From Pratylenchus scribneri (Eukaryota; Nematoda; Chromadorea; Rhabditida; Pratylenchidae), in contig JAQSEB010000022.1 of assembly GCA_030063045.1 (NCBI GenBank), positions 1,364,001 to 1,428,000 of the forward strand: a DNA stretch of 64,000 nt. The letters run 5' to 3'. This document shows positions 63,501 to 64,000 of this stretch, in pieces; position 1 is the stretch's first letter; each line of letters opens with the position of its first letter. The position numbers and the translations under genes are program-made. The notes beneath the pieces were generated by a model. It did no database searches. It was given only the letters and a program-made list of their open reading frames with translations, and had not been told where the DNA came from.

Positions 63501-64000
63501 TAATTTTGCACTATTTTCTAAATCTCTATCATCTAAAATATCTAAATATGCAAAAAAATTGTAAACAATAAAATGTTTTTAGAAGCTGTCATTGATGATG
63601 GCAAGAAGAAAAAGAAACGAACTGTTTCGGACATTAAAGAAGATAAAGCCAAAGCTGAAGCAGGCGAAGAGCCAAGCTCTGCCTTCACAATTAAAAAGCC
63701 TGGCGATAAAATTGATGAAGAATCGGCATTGGAATCGCCAATGGAAGAAAAATTAGTGAAATTGGAACAACCAAAGACCAAAAAAGCTGGCGAAAAGCTT
63801 TCACCAGAGGAAGAAAAAGCTGAACAAATGAAAGTAGGCAAAAAAGGAATTCGGCCAGAAGATGAAAAGAAAGCGGAAGAAGATGAAGCCAAGGCCAAAA
63901 TGGATGAATTGGCAAGAAAGCGTAAAGAGAAGGCTTTAGCCAAAGAAGAAGAGGAGCGGAAACGCAAGGAGGATGAAGCCGCGCAACGCAGAAAATCGAT
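431..64000 (+). CDS. Giant titin-like muscle protein gene (partial at both ends)
   Basis: All convincing coding sequence in the window joins into one + strand gene of about 80 exons with compatible phases. Domain order is: Ig domain; beta-rich repeats; 64-exon Lys/Glu-Pro array; long charged helices; Lys-rich and PEVK-like 12.46-kb exon; Ig-like domains; more coiled coil with KKRTVSD motifs. Such proteins act as sarcomeric springs or scaffolds. Nematode TTN-1 is known to combine Ig domains, coiled coils and repetitive elastic regions, so a ttn-1-like identity is my best inference. An obscurin/UNC-89-like or lineage-specific giant protein cannot be excluded, because no kinase, Fn3, RhoGEF or SH3 domain is visible here. 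Neither the start nor the stop codon is in the window. It could be split into two genes in an automated annotation, but I see no terminal stop plus promoter between parts. Confidence 0.72.
567..712 (+). CDS. Ig I-set domain, second half (exon)
   Basis: It reads KFNISEES, then TRLTIFELDHADEDTFACEG and INEYGRALTECR. This is the classic E-F-G part of an I-set Ig domain: an Asp-rich corner (D-A-D-E-D-T-F), the F-strand Cys, and an N-x-x-G turn. The acceptor is ttttttccag at 557-566 and the donor gtaaat is at 713 (phase 1). The split codon g|at (Asp) links to the exon at 2151. With the previous exon it forms one full Ig domain of about 80 residues. Confidence 0.8.
920..958 (+). repeat. Left terminal inverted repeat
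   Basis: 39 bases are identical to the reverse complement of 1770-1808. Confidence 0.85.
1770..1808 (-). repeat. Right terminal inverted repeat
   Basis: 39 bases are identical to the reverse complement of 920-958. Confidence 0.85.
2151..2782 (+). CDS. Exon with beta-rich repeats leading into the Lys-rich array
   Basis: It enters at phase 1 from the Ig exon and leaves at phase 0. Two similar segments, VDINYEDSDLLDVHLYETFE and VEINYETNDLLEVFLYETIE, suggest a beta-strand repeat of about 50 residues; a related but weaker one precedes them (IEVGIMTRIFENAEITLKAI). These are not recognised as a named domain. The last 50 or so residues switch to SDVEMAKKKAEDEKKKADEL and related helix modules, identical in kind to the 3' ends of the array exons, so this exon looks like the 5' anchor of the array. 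Confidence 0.8.
2898..4750 (+). CDS. Array exons R1-R3
   Basis: Exons are 2898-3422, 3538-4062 (525 bases each) and 4178-4750 (573). Order inside a standard 525-base exon: ADELAKKKAEDEKKKAEEL helix; KKKQAEQQKVPPAEVQ linker; LPDQK..EPTQMKPEPAPKP; KKKKRTVSDIKEDKAK; a second IPEQKVEESAQMKPEPAPKP copy; then ADELAAKKKMDDEKKK modules. R1 has DVEIVKKK in place of DVEMAKKK. R3 has an extra 16-residue module. The donor of R1 is followed by a variant intron start (agaaaa instead of agctaa), so its read-through frame stays open to 3491. Confidence 0.85.
4865..5371 (+). CDS. Array exon R4 with a deleted standard acceptor
   Basis: A 19-base deletion joins tttatttat directly to caagaag, removing the normal tatag acceptor and the first 4-5 codons of the exon. 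The next AG (caag, ending at 4864) would give an exon beginning K-K-A-E-D in phase 0, 507 bases long, ending at 5371. Alternatively the exon is skipped (R3 to R5 is also in frame). The coding content is otherwise normal (DVEIVKKK type, MKPELAPKP variant). Confidence 0.6.
5487..5597 (+). CDS. Array exon R5, mini-exon
   Basis: The exon is 111 bases (37 codons), the shortest array member. It has only the N-terminal helix modules (ADELAKKK, AEDEKKKAEELAKKK, AEDDKKK) joined directly to the AEDEKKK end, so the whole Pro-rich linker and KKRTVSD segment are missing. Splice sites are intact and phase 0. Confidence 0.8.
5713..6877 (+). CDS. Array exons R6-R7
   Basis: Exons are 5713-6237 and 6353-6877, both 525 bases. 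They are close copies of R1 and R2 at a distance of 2,815 bp. They share R1's DVEIVKKK and its read-through intron start, and R2's MKPEPAQKP and its silent gatatc change. R6 has an AETTQ variant. This pair marks an old duplication of the first few units. Confidence 0.85.
6992..7450 (+). CDS. Array exon R8 with a deleted standard acceptor
   Basis: It has the same 19-base loss of acceptor and exon start as R4, so the lesion was copied with the unit. The first usable AG ends at 6991 and keeps phase 0, giving a 459-base exon. Other variants are VPTAEVQ, PIQMK, PKTDD and SDNEEDKAK. Skipping from R7 to R9 would also keep frame. Confidence 0.6.
7566..10460 (+). CDS. Array exons R9-R13
   Basis: Exons are 7566-8042, 8157-8633, 8750-9226 (477 each), 9344-9868 (525) and 9984-10460 (477). 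The 477-base class has one fewer 16-residue module than the 525 class. R9 shares the SDNEEDKAK variant with R8. R12 has unusual NKMDDEKKKGDEL, KMEGEKKK and AEDDKKK changes. R13 begins ADELAKKKAEEEKKKAAEL. The intron after R9 lacks one base (tatagagc). Confidence 0.85.
8043..12286 (+). repeat. Higher-order repeat, 2,418 bp x 2 (R10-R12 / R14-R16)
   Basis: Starts at 8157, 8750 and 9344 recur at 10575, 11168 and 11762. The one-base-short intron before each copy and the long-A introns inside are shared. Confidence 0.8.
10575..12926 (+). CDS. Array exons R14-R17
   Basis: Exons are 10575-11051, 11168-11644 (477), 11762-12286 and 12402-12926 (525). R14-R16 repeat R10-R12 at 2,418 bp, including the private DKAKSEAQ change in R10/R14 and the 116- and 117-bp introns with longer A-runs. 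R16 has ADEVAAKKK. R17 carries the NKMDD/KGDEL variant and AEDDKKK. Confidence 0.85.
13042..14846 (+). CDS. Array exons R18-R20
   Basis: Exons are 13042-13566, 13682-14206 and 14322-14846 (525 each). R18 is the only copy with KKQTVSD, losing the Arg of the putative kinase site, and it has KEKADEL and DELEAKKK. R19 has a Leu-to-Phe change in the EELAKKKQ segment (gaattcgcc near 13780) and shares KMEGEKKK with R12. R20 begins with AEKEKKKAAEL. The R17-R18 and R20-R21 pairs are offset by 1,920 bp. Confidence 0.85.
14962..17494 (+). CDS. Array exons R21-R25 (first copy of the 2,648-bp unit)
   Basis: Exons are 14962-15486 (525), 15602-16126 (525), 16239-16856 (618), 16972-17175 (204) and 17291-17494 (204). 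R22 has the ADELTKKKAEDEKKNAEEL start with DDDKMKAEEL. R23 has an extra 15-residue module plus MDDKKKK. R24 and R25 are pure Lys/Glu/Ala helix exons without the Pro linker or KKRTVSD. Confidence 0.87.
17610..20142 (+). CDS. Array exons R26-R30 (second copy of the 2,648-bp unit)
   Basis: Exons are 17610-18134, 18250-18774, 18887-19504, 19620-19823 and 19939-20142. Their translations match R21-R25 wherever I compared them, including private variants (PAQKPSD, DELEAKKK, MDDKKKK, AEDDKKK). Confidence 0.87.
20258..22790 (+). CDS. Array exons R31-R35 (third copy of the 2,648-bp unit)
   Basis: Exons are 20258-20782, 20898-21422, 21535-22152, 22268-22471 and 22587-22790. They are the same as the previous two copies except the last exon, which ends KMEDEKKKAEDEKKK rather than AEDDKKK, marking the crossover end of the block. 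Confidence 0.87.
22906..24447 (+). CDS. Array exons R36-R39
   Basis: Exons are 22906-23115 (210), 23231-23392 (162), 23508-23714 (207) and 23830-24447 (618). R36-R38 lack the Pro linker and KKRTVSD. R37 has KEAENDKKK. R38 has a shortened MDDEKKADEL (one Lys codon lost, in frame). R39 returns to the full pattern with AKIKQAEQQ and four ADEL modules. Confidence 0.85.
24563..27311 (+). CDS. Array exons R40-R44
   Basis: Exons are 24563-24850 (288), 24966-25301 (336), 25417-25989 (573), 26102-26671 (570) and 26787-27311 (525). R40 and R41 share an internal in-frame deletion that joins VLPDQ straight to ADELAAKKK, removing KKRTVSD and both PEPAPKP copies. R43 starts GAG-GAT (E-D) instead of GCG-GAT, with EEFAQMKPE. 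R44 has PEPDPKLDD and KKIDDEEKKAED. Confidence 0.85.
27424..30998 (+). CDS. Array exons R45-R50 (first copy of the 3,687-bp unit)
   Basis: Exons are 27424-27993 (570), 28106-28675 (570), 28788-29222 (435), 29338-29862 (525), 29978-30313 (336) and 30426-30998 (573). R45 has PKPDYAQ. R46 has KKVEDEKNK. R47 is a long pure helix exon of 145 codons with DDDKKNAEELAKKK repeats and no linker. R48 has KQAEEQKVPP. R49 has the VLPDQ-ADEL deletion. Confidence 0.87.
31111..34685 (+). CDS. Array exons R51-R56 (second copy of the 3,687-bp unit)
   Basis: Exons are 31111-31680, 31793-32362, 32475-32909, 33025-33549, 33665-34000 and 34113-34685. Exon sizes and translations match R45-R50 one for one, including PKPDYAQ, KKVEDEKNK and KQAEEQKVPP. 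Confidence 0.87.
34798..38642 (+). CDS. Array exons R57-R62
   Basis: Exons are 34798-35367 (570), 35483-35911 (429), 36024-36593, 36709-37278, 37391-37960 and 38073-38642 (570 each). R57 repeats R43 (GAG start, EEFAQMK) and R58 repeats R44 at 8,696 bp, but R58 has lost two 16-residue modules. R59 and R62 share VEKSAQMK and PAPKSSDVE at 2,049 bp. R60 matches R46/R52. Confidence 0.86.
38758..39192 (+). CDS. Array exon R63, pure helix exon
   Basis: The exon is 435 bases with no Pro linker and no KKRTVSD. It is a third copy of the R47/R53 type, with alternating KSDDDKKNAEEL and KAEDEKKKAEEL modules. The i/i+4 pattern of Lys and Glu predicts a stable single alpha helix rather than a classic hydrophobic coiled coil. 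Confidence 0.85.
39308..40021 (+). CDS. Array exon R64, 3' boundary exon
   Basis: The exon is 714 bases. The first half is a normal unit (R48/R54 type with KQAEEQKVPP and KKRTVSDIKEDKAKAEAQ). It then departs into unique sequence: PTEVQTLFPDQKIQQEQNK, then a long charged helix (KKRKEEEEMKKRADEAKKRR, EEERRRKERDDVLKKRREAD). The donor after GCC-AAA-AAG is gttagt at 40022, not the array-type GTGAGT, so this exon is the right-hand anchor of the array. Confidence 0.83.
40022..41193 (+). other. Intron (1,172 bp)
   Basis: It runs from gttagt at 40022 to the acceptor ttcttatttcag ending at 41193. It is AT-rich with T and A runs. A short inverted repeat (aggttaag near 40228 with cttaacct near 40256) is the only structure noticed. 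No open frame has composition like the gene. Confidence 0.7.
41194..41974 (+). CDS. Charged coiled-coil exon with EKVDTTVKK repeats
   Basis: The exon is 260 codons plus one base, phase 0 in and phase 1 out. It starts TMDEMARRREEAKKKK. It holds two copies of a block: QEKVDTTVKKYKLDEEKPP and QEKVDTTVKKFQLDEEKPP, each followed by TKK.SIDK. Between them are KKGIRPEDEKKAEEDEAKAK and ELARKRKEKALAKEEEERKR, strongly helical. The donor tcag|gtgggt at 41975 was chosen because the next exon continues at phase 1. The 3' half and its intron recur at 63.1-63.6 kb. Confidence 0.82.
41640..42160 (+). repeat. Segmental duplication, copy A (pairs with 63143-63662)
   Basis: It covers exon 3' half, the whole intron 41975-42080 and the start of the next exon. 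The intron is nearly identical to 63479-63582 apart from a few substitutions and small indels. Confidence 0.85.
42081..43553 (+). CDS. Large exon: KKRTVSD linker, long Lys/Asp helix, unique acidic domain
   Basis: The exon is phase 1 to phase 1, 490 codons plus split ends. It opens with DDGKKKKKRTVSDIKEDKEK, then VEESAQMKPEPTPKPSDVEM, the same linker as in the array. About 260 residues of ADELAAKKKMDDEKKK and ADDDKKKADEIAAKKK modules follow. From about 43080 it becomes a non-repetitive acidic segment (HDFDMNPAAKLTNIPFNLTL ... FMHFNEEEFSEARIIEPDLD) and ends in a basic patch (RSKKKTVRRRKYDS). The unique segment may be a small folded or binding region; I do not recognise it. Confidence 0.82.
42614..43000 (+). 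repeat. 69-bp tandem repeat (23 residues) x 5
   Basis: Copies of ADDDKKKADEIAAKKKMEDE with KKK recur every 69 bases (gctgatgaaata at 42683, 42752, 42821, 42890, 42959). They are nearly identical; one has AAKTKMEDE. Confidence 0.85.
43554..44014 (+). other. Intron (461 bp)
   Basis: It runs from the gtgagt donor to the acceptor cacaattccag ending at 44014. It is AT-rich; the 3' part has repeated aattttt/aaaattt runs that can pair with each other. No coding signal. Confidence 0.7.
44015..44238 (+). CDS. Acidic exon
   Basis: The exon has 74 codons plus the split codon, phase 1 to phase 0: GTQYLNVFIDIEAGEESSST, ending FPLSPTIQ. The start resembles a beta strand like those in the exon at 2151; the rest is Glu/Ser-rich and probably disordered. 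The next intron is 44239-44361. Confidence 0.75.
44362..44494 (+). CDS. Short exon with polyproline tract
   Basis: It is phase 0 to phase 1: NIEEMVRLEKLKKQMKDKEE, then KKDEM followed by seven prolines, then IESTETVVPDEG. A PPPPPPP run is a possible SH3, WW or profilin/EVH1 ligand; this is inference only. The donor is gag|ggtaaga-like, with the cut after 44494. Confidence 0.72.
44495..45344 (+). other. Intron (850 bp) with a less AT-rich, hairpin-forming island
   Basis: Most is AT-rich. From about 44880 to 45220 the base composition is clearly richer in G and C, with a purine-rich arm and a complementary pyrimidine-rich arm (see the hairpin). A short ATG frame at 45223 has no coding character. 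A cryptic internal promoter is conceivable but not shown. Confidence 0.6.
44929..45055 (+). repeat. Imperfect inverted repeat / hairpin inside intron
   Basis: The left arm 44929-44967 (ggaacgaaagaagagg ... aggaggatgtgggg) pairs with the right arm 45024-45055 (ccccaatatcctccttctct ... gttcc) with a few mismatches and bulges. Nested inside, caagaagc (44993-45000) pairs perfectly with gcttcttg (45014-45021). Confidence 0.65.
45345..45371 (+). CDS. 27-nt micro-exon (candidate)
   Basis: It sits between acceptor catttcag (ends 45344) and donor gtttgt (45372), phase 1 to phase 1, and adds ETLIAEEAA plus a split Gly. The flanking exons are also phase 1, so it can be included or skipped without a frame change. 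Short length and a weak donor keep confidence low. Confidence 0.45.
45372..45861 (+). other. Intron (490 bp)
   Basis: It is AT-rich and ends in tttttaattttag at 45861. I see no gene or structured element. Confidence 0.65.
45862..58325 (+). CDS. 12.46-kb single exon: repetitive Lys/Glu/Ser and PEVK-like elastic region
   Basis: It enters at phase 1 (ETSTPKKDGKRTEAEKKS) and leaves at phase 0 before gtacat at 58326, about 4,155 codons. Order: a unique helical start (VQLEKAMERERAQILVEFRP, KKYLEHANVGNYAYESVYKT); 19 clear FDEEGKSGFKAKI repeats (to about 48.4 kb); KSDES/KLAKDKSMDEKQKDEL repeats; an EGIQTEMPE block; an SDKKGDKMTASE block; an EEIIKTE block; more KSDES repeats; a PIDEN/SKLKAP block; and a C-terminal beta-like part (VEIDHSTNDEIRVVAKALKL). 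Two small indels in A-runs (46812-46813, 47611-47616) break the frame, yet the same repeat protein continues in the new frame, so they look like sequence errors or recent lesions. Extreme Lys/Glu/Ser bias implies a disordered, spring-like chain. Confidence 0.8.
46812..46813 (+). other. Frame break 1 (about -2 in an A-run)
   Basis: GKSGFSA should continue KIPKKSS. The sequence gctaattccc has two A where repeat relatives have four (gctaaaattcc). Upstream is codon frame 3, downstream frame 1, and both read proper repeat protein. A splice explanation was sought and not found. Confidence 0.7.
47611..47616 (+). other. Frame break 2 (about -1 in an A-run)
   Basis: After ESKK the sequence should read IPKKSGKEDQDKMS. 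A run of six A (47611-47616) needs seven to stay in frame. Together with break 1 the net loss is three bases. Confidence 0.7.
50218..50690 (+). repeat. 57-bp repeat (EGIQTEMPE, 19 residues), seven good copies
   Basis: After a degenerate first copy come EEIQIEMPENEQKSKAEIS, three EGIQTEMPENEQKSKAEIS copies, one EIVQKSNP copy and two EIDQRPKP copies. A final diverged EACQTDWTEIEE ends the block. Confidence 0.88.
50930..51380 (+). repeat. KKGDKMTASE repeat block
   Basis: Short alternating units such as SDKKGDKIVASK, SDKNGAKITISE, EKKGDKMTASEK and SKKDGDKTTVSD recur at about 11-residue spacing. The block is Ser/Thr-rich and acidic. Confidence 0.7.
51598..51788 (+). repeat. Perfect 21-bp repeat x 9 (EEIIKTE heptads)
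   Basis: The unit gaagaaataatcaaaactga plus g is repeated nine times without a mismatch, giving the heptad E-E-I-I-K-T-E. The two Ile residues per seven match an a/d-type hydrophobic pattern, so a coiled-coil segment is plausible. It follows two variant lead-in copies (KKEIIKN, QEEIIK). Confidence 0.92.
56980..57840 (+). repeat. PEVK-like PIDEN / ESKLKAP repeat block
   Basis: Units such as LKPPIDKN, LESPIDEKAEVKLKPQIDEN and SPKIDKNAETKLTPKIDENA repeat at about 12-15 residues. Pro, Glu, Val and Lys dominate, as in titin PEVK-type springs; homology to any named repeat is not established. Confidence 0.75.
57958..58325 (+). other. C-terminal beta-like repeats of the large exon
   Basis: TQLEIKLNRSLNEEVFSTVT, QNIELKIPGKLLEKHEV and AEIEVEIDHSTNDEIRVVAK alternate hydrophobic and charged residues like beta strands. 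They resemble the repeats in the exon at 2151-2782 (VEINYETNDLLEVFLYE). The two sets bracket the disordered region. Confidence 0.5.
58326..58672 (+). other. Intron (347 bp)
   Basis: It runs from donor gtacat to acceptor tttattccag ending at 58672. The frame from the previous exon stays open to 58418 but loses the protein's composition at once, supporting the splice. Confidence 0.65.
58673..59162 (+). CDS. Exon leading into Ig-like domain
   Basis: It is phase 0 to phase 1: EKPAKVDGEIAIEGAEEPAD, a helical stretch (MMEEVKKIDQKMPKKSD), then VTPQESIEVLLVDRQFQMER, LSPVFIDPKMTMPLKTFDFV and SKSVRFNLEGAEQFSYSIIS. The frame continues to a stop at 59227, but splicing a 40-base intron (59163-59202, gtgaag ... 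aaattaag) restores an Ig-like sequence, so I end it at 59162. Confidence 0.68.
59203..59309 (+). CDS. Ig-like domain, first strands (exon)
   Basis: It is phase 1 to phase 0: VQTLPPRFETKEKEILAKIG then ERLLLQLKLHSAVEPK. The PPRF start and GERLLLQLKL B-strand fit an I-set domain. The donor gtagat at 59310 is weak but is the only one before the stop at 59333. Confidence 0.6.
59310..59818 (+). other. Intron (509 bp)
   Basis: It is AT-rich, ending tttttacaaag at 59818. The Ig domain around it lacks its usual Trp strand, so a small missed exon might lie here; I could not find one. Confidence 0.55.
59819..60007 (+). CDS. Ig-like domain, C-terminal strands (exon)
   Basis: It is phase 0 to phase 0: MSIYHNNAHLTEDKEKFRFL, then WTILLLFPKFDKTMEGEYVF and IASNMEGYDEATVKIK. 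The tyrosine corner (D-K-T-M-E-G-E-Y), the A-S-N-x-x-G turn and the G strand are typical. The F-strand Cys is replaced (YVF), as in some I-set domains. The donor gtgaat is at 60008. Confidence 0.75.
60090..60290 (+). CDS. Second Ig-like domain, first half (exon)
   Basis: It is phase 0 to phase 0: AIEPSLPAALAPINEDRAPH, a Pro-rich linker (KETPPPIIDIDPGQ), then LDQKLNFRIEGDPLPHSEVY and IERNEQVIPCRK. The FRIEGDPLP segment matches the B-C part of I-set domains. The acceptor is aattttag ending at 60089 and the donor gttttt is at 60291. Confidence 0.7.
60291..60793 (+). other. Intron (503 bp)
   Basis: It is AT-rich, with the acceptor cctattgttcag ending at 60793. An ATG frame from 60719 merely reads into the exon and is not a start. 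Confidence 0.65.
60794..60956 (+). CDS. Second Ig-like domain, second half (exon)
   Basis: It is phase 0 to phase 1: LKINRVSCQQQIDVEIALKR, LNLKNGDQIVLHAINVFGEV, then KSKHKVRIVKKPKN. It has the L-x-L-K-N-G-D-Q ... A-x-N-x-x-G pattern of the E, F and G strands of an I-set domain. The intron to 61157 follows. Confidence 0.72.
61158..61318 (+). CDS. Charged linker exon
   Basis: It is phase 1 to phase 0: EDRKALRQIEGDEIPLSKVA, EEMKDEVEKLVETEKAEEKQ, KKKKKVPGALFIPK. It is helical and charged after the Ig domain, with no named domain. The following intron is 49 bases (61319-61367). Confidence 0.7.
61368..61454 (+). CDS. 29-codon exon
   Basis: It is phase 0 to phase 0: EINSLYGDPSVKVSPKEAEG, then PSKVGEEIT. 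It is flanked by a 49-base intron upstream and a 43-base intron downstream (61455-61497). Skipping keeps frame. Confidence 0.65.
61498..63478 (+). CDS. Long coiled-coil exon with four KKRTVSD-type motifs
   Basis: It is phase 0 to phase 1, 660 codons plus one base. Motifs are KKKKKRTVSDIPEDKAK (about 61749), KRKKKRTVSDIKADKEK (about 62659), KKKKKRTVSDIKGDKEK (about 62812) and KKKKRISDIKADKDK (about 62974), each followed by a Glu/Lys/Pro linker with MKPE. Between the first and second lies a non-repetitive helical segment (NEILENWEQVERLKRQSQLD, TVSELIDRLRTLEGFLAHHE) that may be a folded helical bundle. The end (KKGIRPEDEKKAEEVEAKAK ... QEKVDTTVKKFQLDEEKP, SIDKGES) duplicates the exon at 41194-41974. 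The donor tcag|gtgggt matches that exon too. Confidence 0.82.
63143..63662 (+). repeat. Segmental duplication, copy B
   Basis: It pairs with 41640-42160 as described there. A third coding copy without an intron junction in view begins near 63838. Confidence 0.85.
63583..64000 (+). CDS. Next repeat exon, truncated by window end
   Basis: It enters at phase 1: DDGKKKKKRTVSDIKEDKAK, AEAGEEPSSAFTIKKPGDKI, then KKGIRPEDEKKAEEDEAKAK and ELARKRKEKALAKEEEERKR. It combines the start of the exon at 42081 with the body of the exon at 41194, so it looks like a unit of another tandem exon array. The reading frame is open at the last base. Confidence 0.8.

Overview
The window looks like part of one giant eukaryotic muscle-type gene read on the + strand. 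It enters from the left and runs off the right edge. I see no second gene, no minus-strand gene, no RNA gene that can be supported, and no bacterial features. The most likely source is a nematode. The gaps between exons are very AT-rich, several introns are only 40-49 bases long, acceptors are of the TTTCAG / TTTTAG / TTCCAG kind, and the protein mixes Ig I-set domains with very long charged Lys/Glu-rich and PEVK-like stretches. That architecture resembles the titin-like proteins of nematodes (C. elegans TTN-1 is the obvious comparison). The family name is inference: no kinase or Fn3 domain lies in the window.

Layout. (1) 431-712 is a spliced Ig domain. (2) 713-2150 is an intron holding an 889-bp inverted-repeat element with perfect 39-bp termini. 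(3) 2151-2782 is an exon with beta-rich repeats that ends in the first Lys-rich helix module. (4) 2898-40021 is the main feature: 64 consecutive tandem exons (called R1-R64 here), all phase 0 to phase 0, separated by 63 nearly identical introns of about 112-117 bp. They hold about 29.9 kb of coding sequence (about 9,975 codons). The long exons encode a Pro/Glu/Lys linker with a KKRTVSD motif, flanked by 15- and 16-residue charged helical modules. The array contains nested higher-order repeats (2,648 bp x3, 3,687 bp x2, 2,418 bp x2, others). (5) 41194-45371 holds unique and Lys-rich exons plus a 27-nt micro-exon. (6) 45862-58325 is one 12.46-kb exon made of several repeat families, with two small frame breaks in A-runs. 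(7) 58673-61318 is a run of small exons coding two Ig-like domains and a charged tail. (8) 61368-64000 holds coiled-coil/KKRTVSD exons. Its last part duplicates the 41.6-42.1 kb exon-intron-exon segment and appears to start a second tandem exon array beyond the window.

How the parts fit together: Ig domains would tether the protein in the sarcomere. The long Lys/Glu helices and PEVK-like linkers would act as an extended or elastic spacer, and the repeated R-T-V-S-D sites could be phosphorylated. Because every array exon is symmetric (phase 0), exon skipping or gain and loss of repeat units changes spacer length without breaking the frame. Splice sites were inferred by reading frame and GT/AG signals only; no transcript evidence was available.
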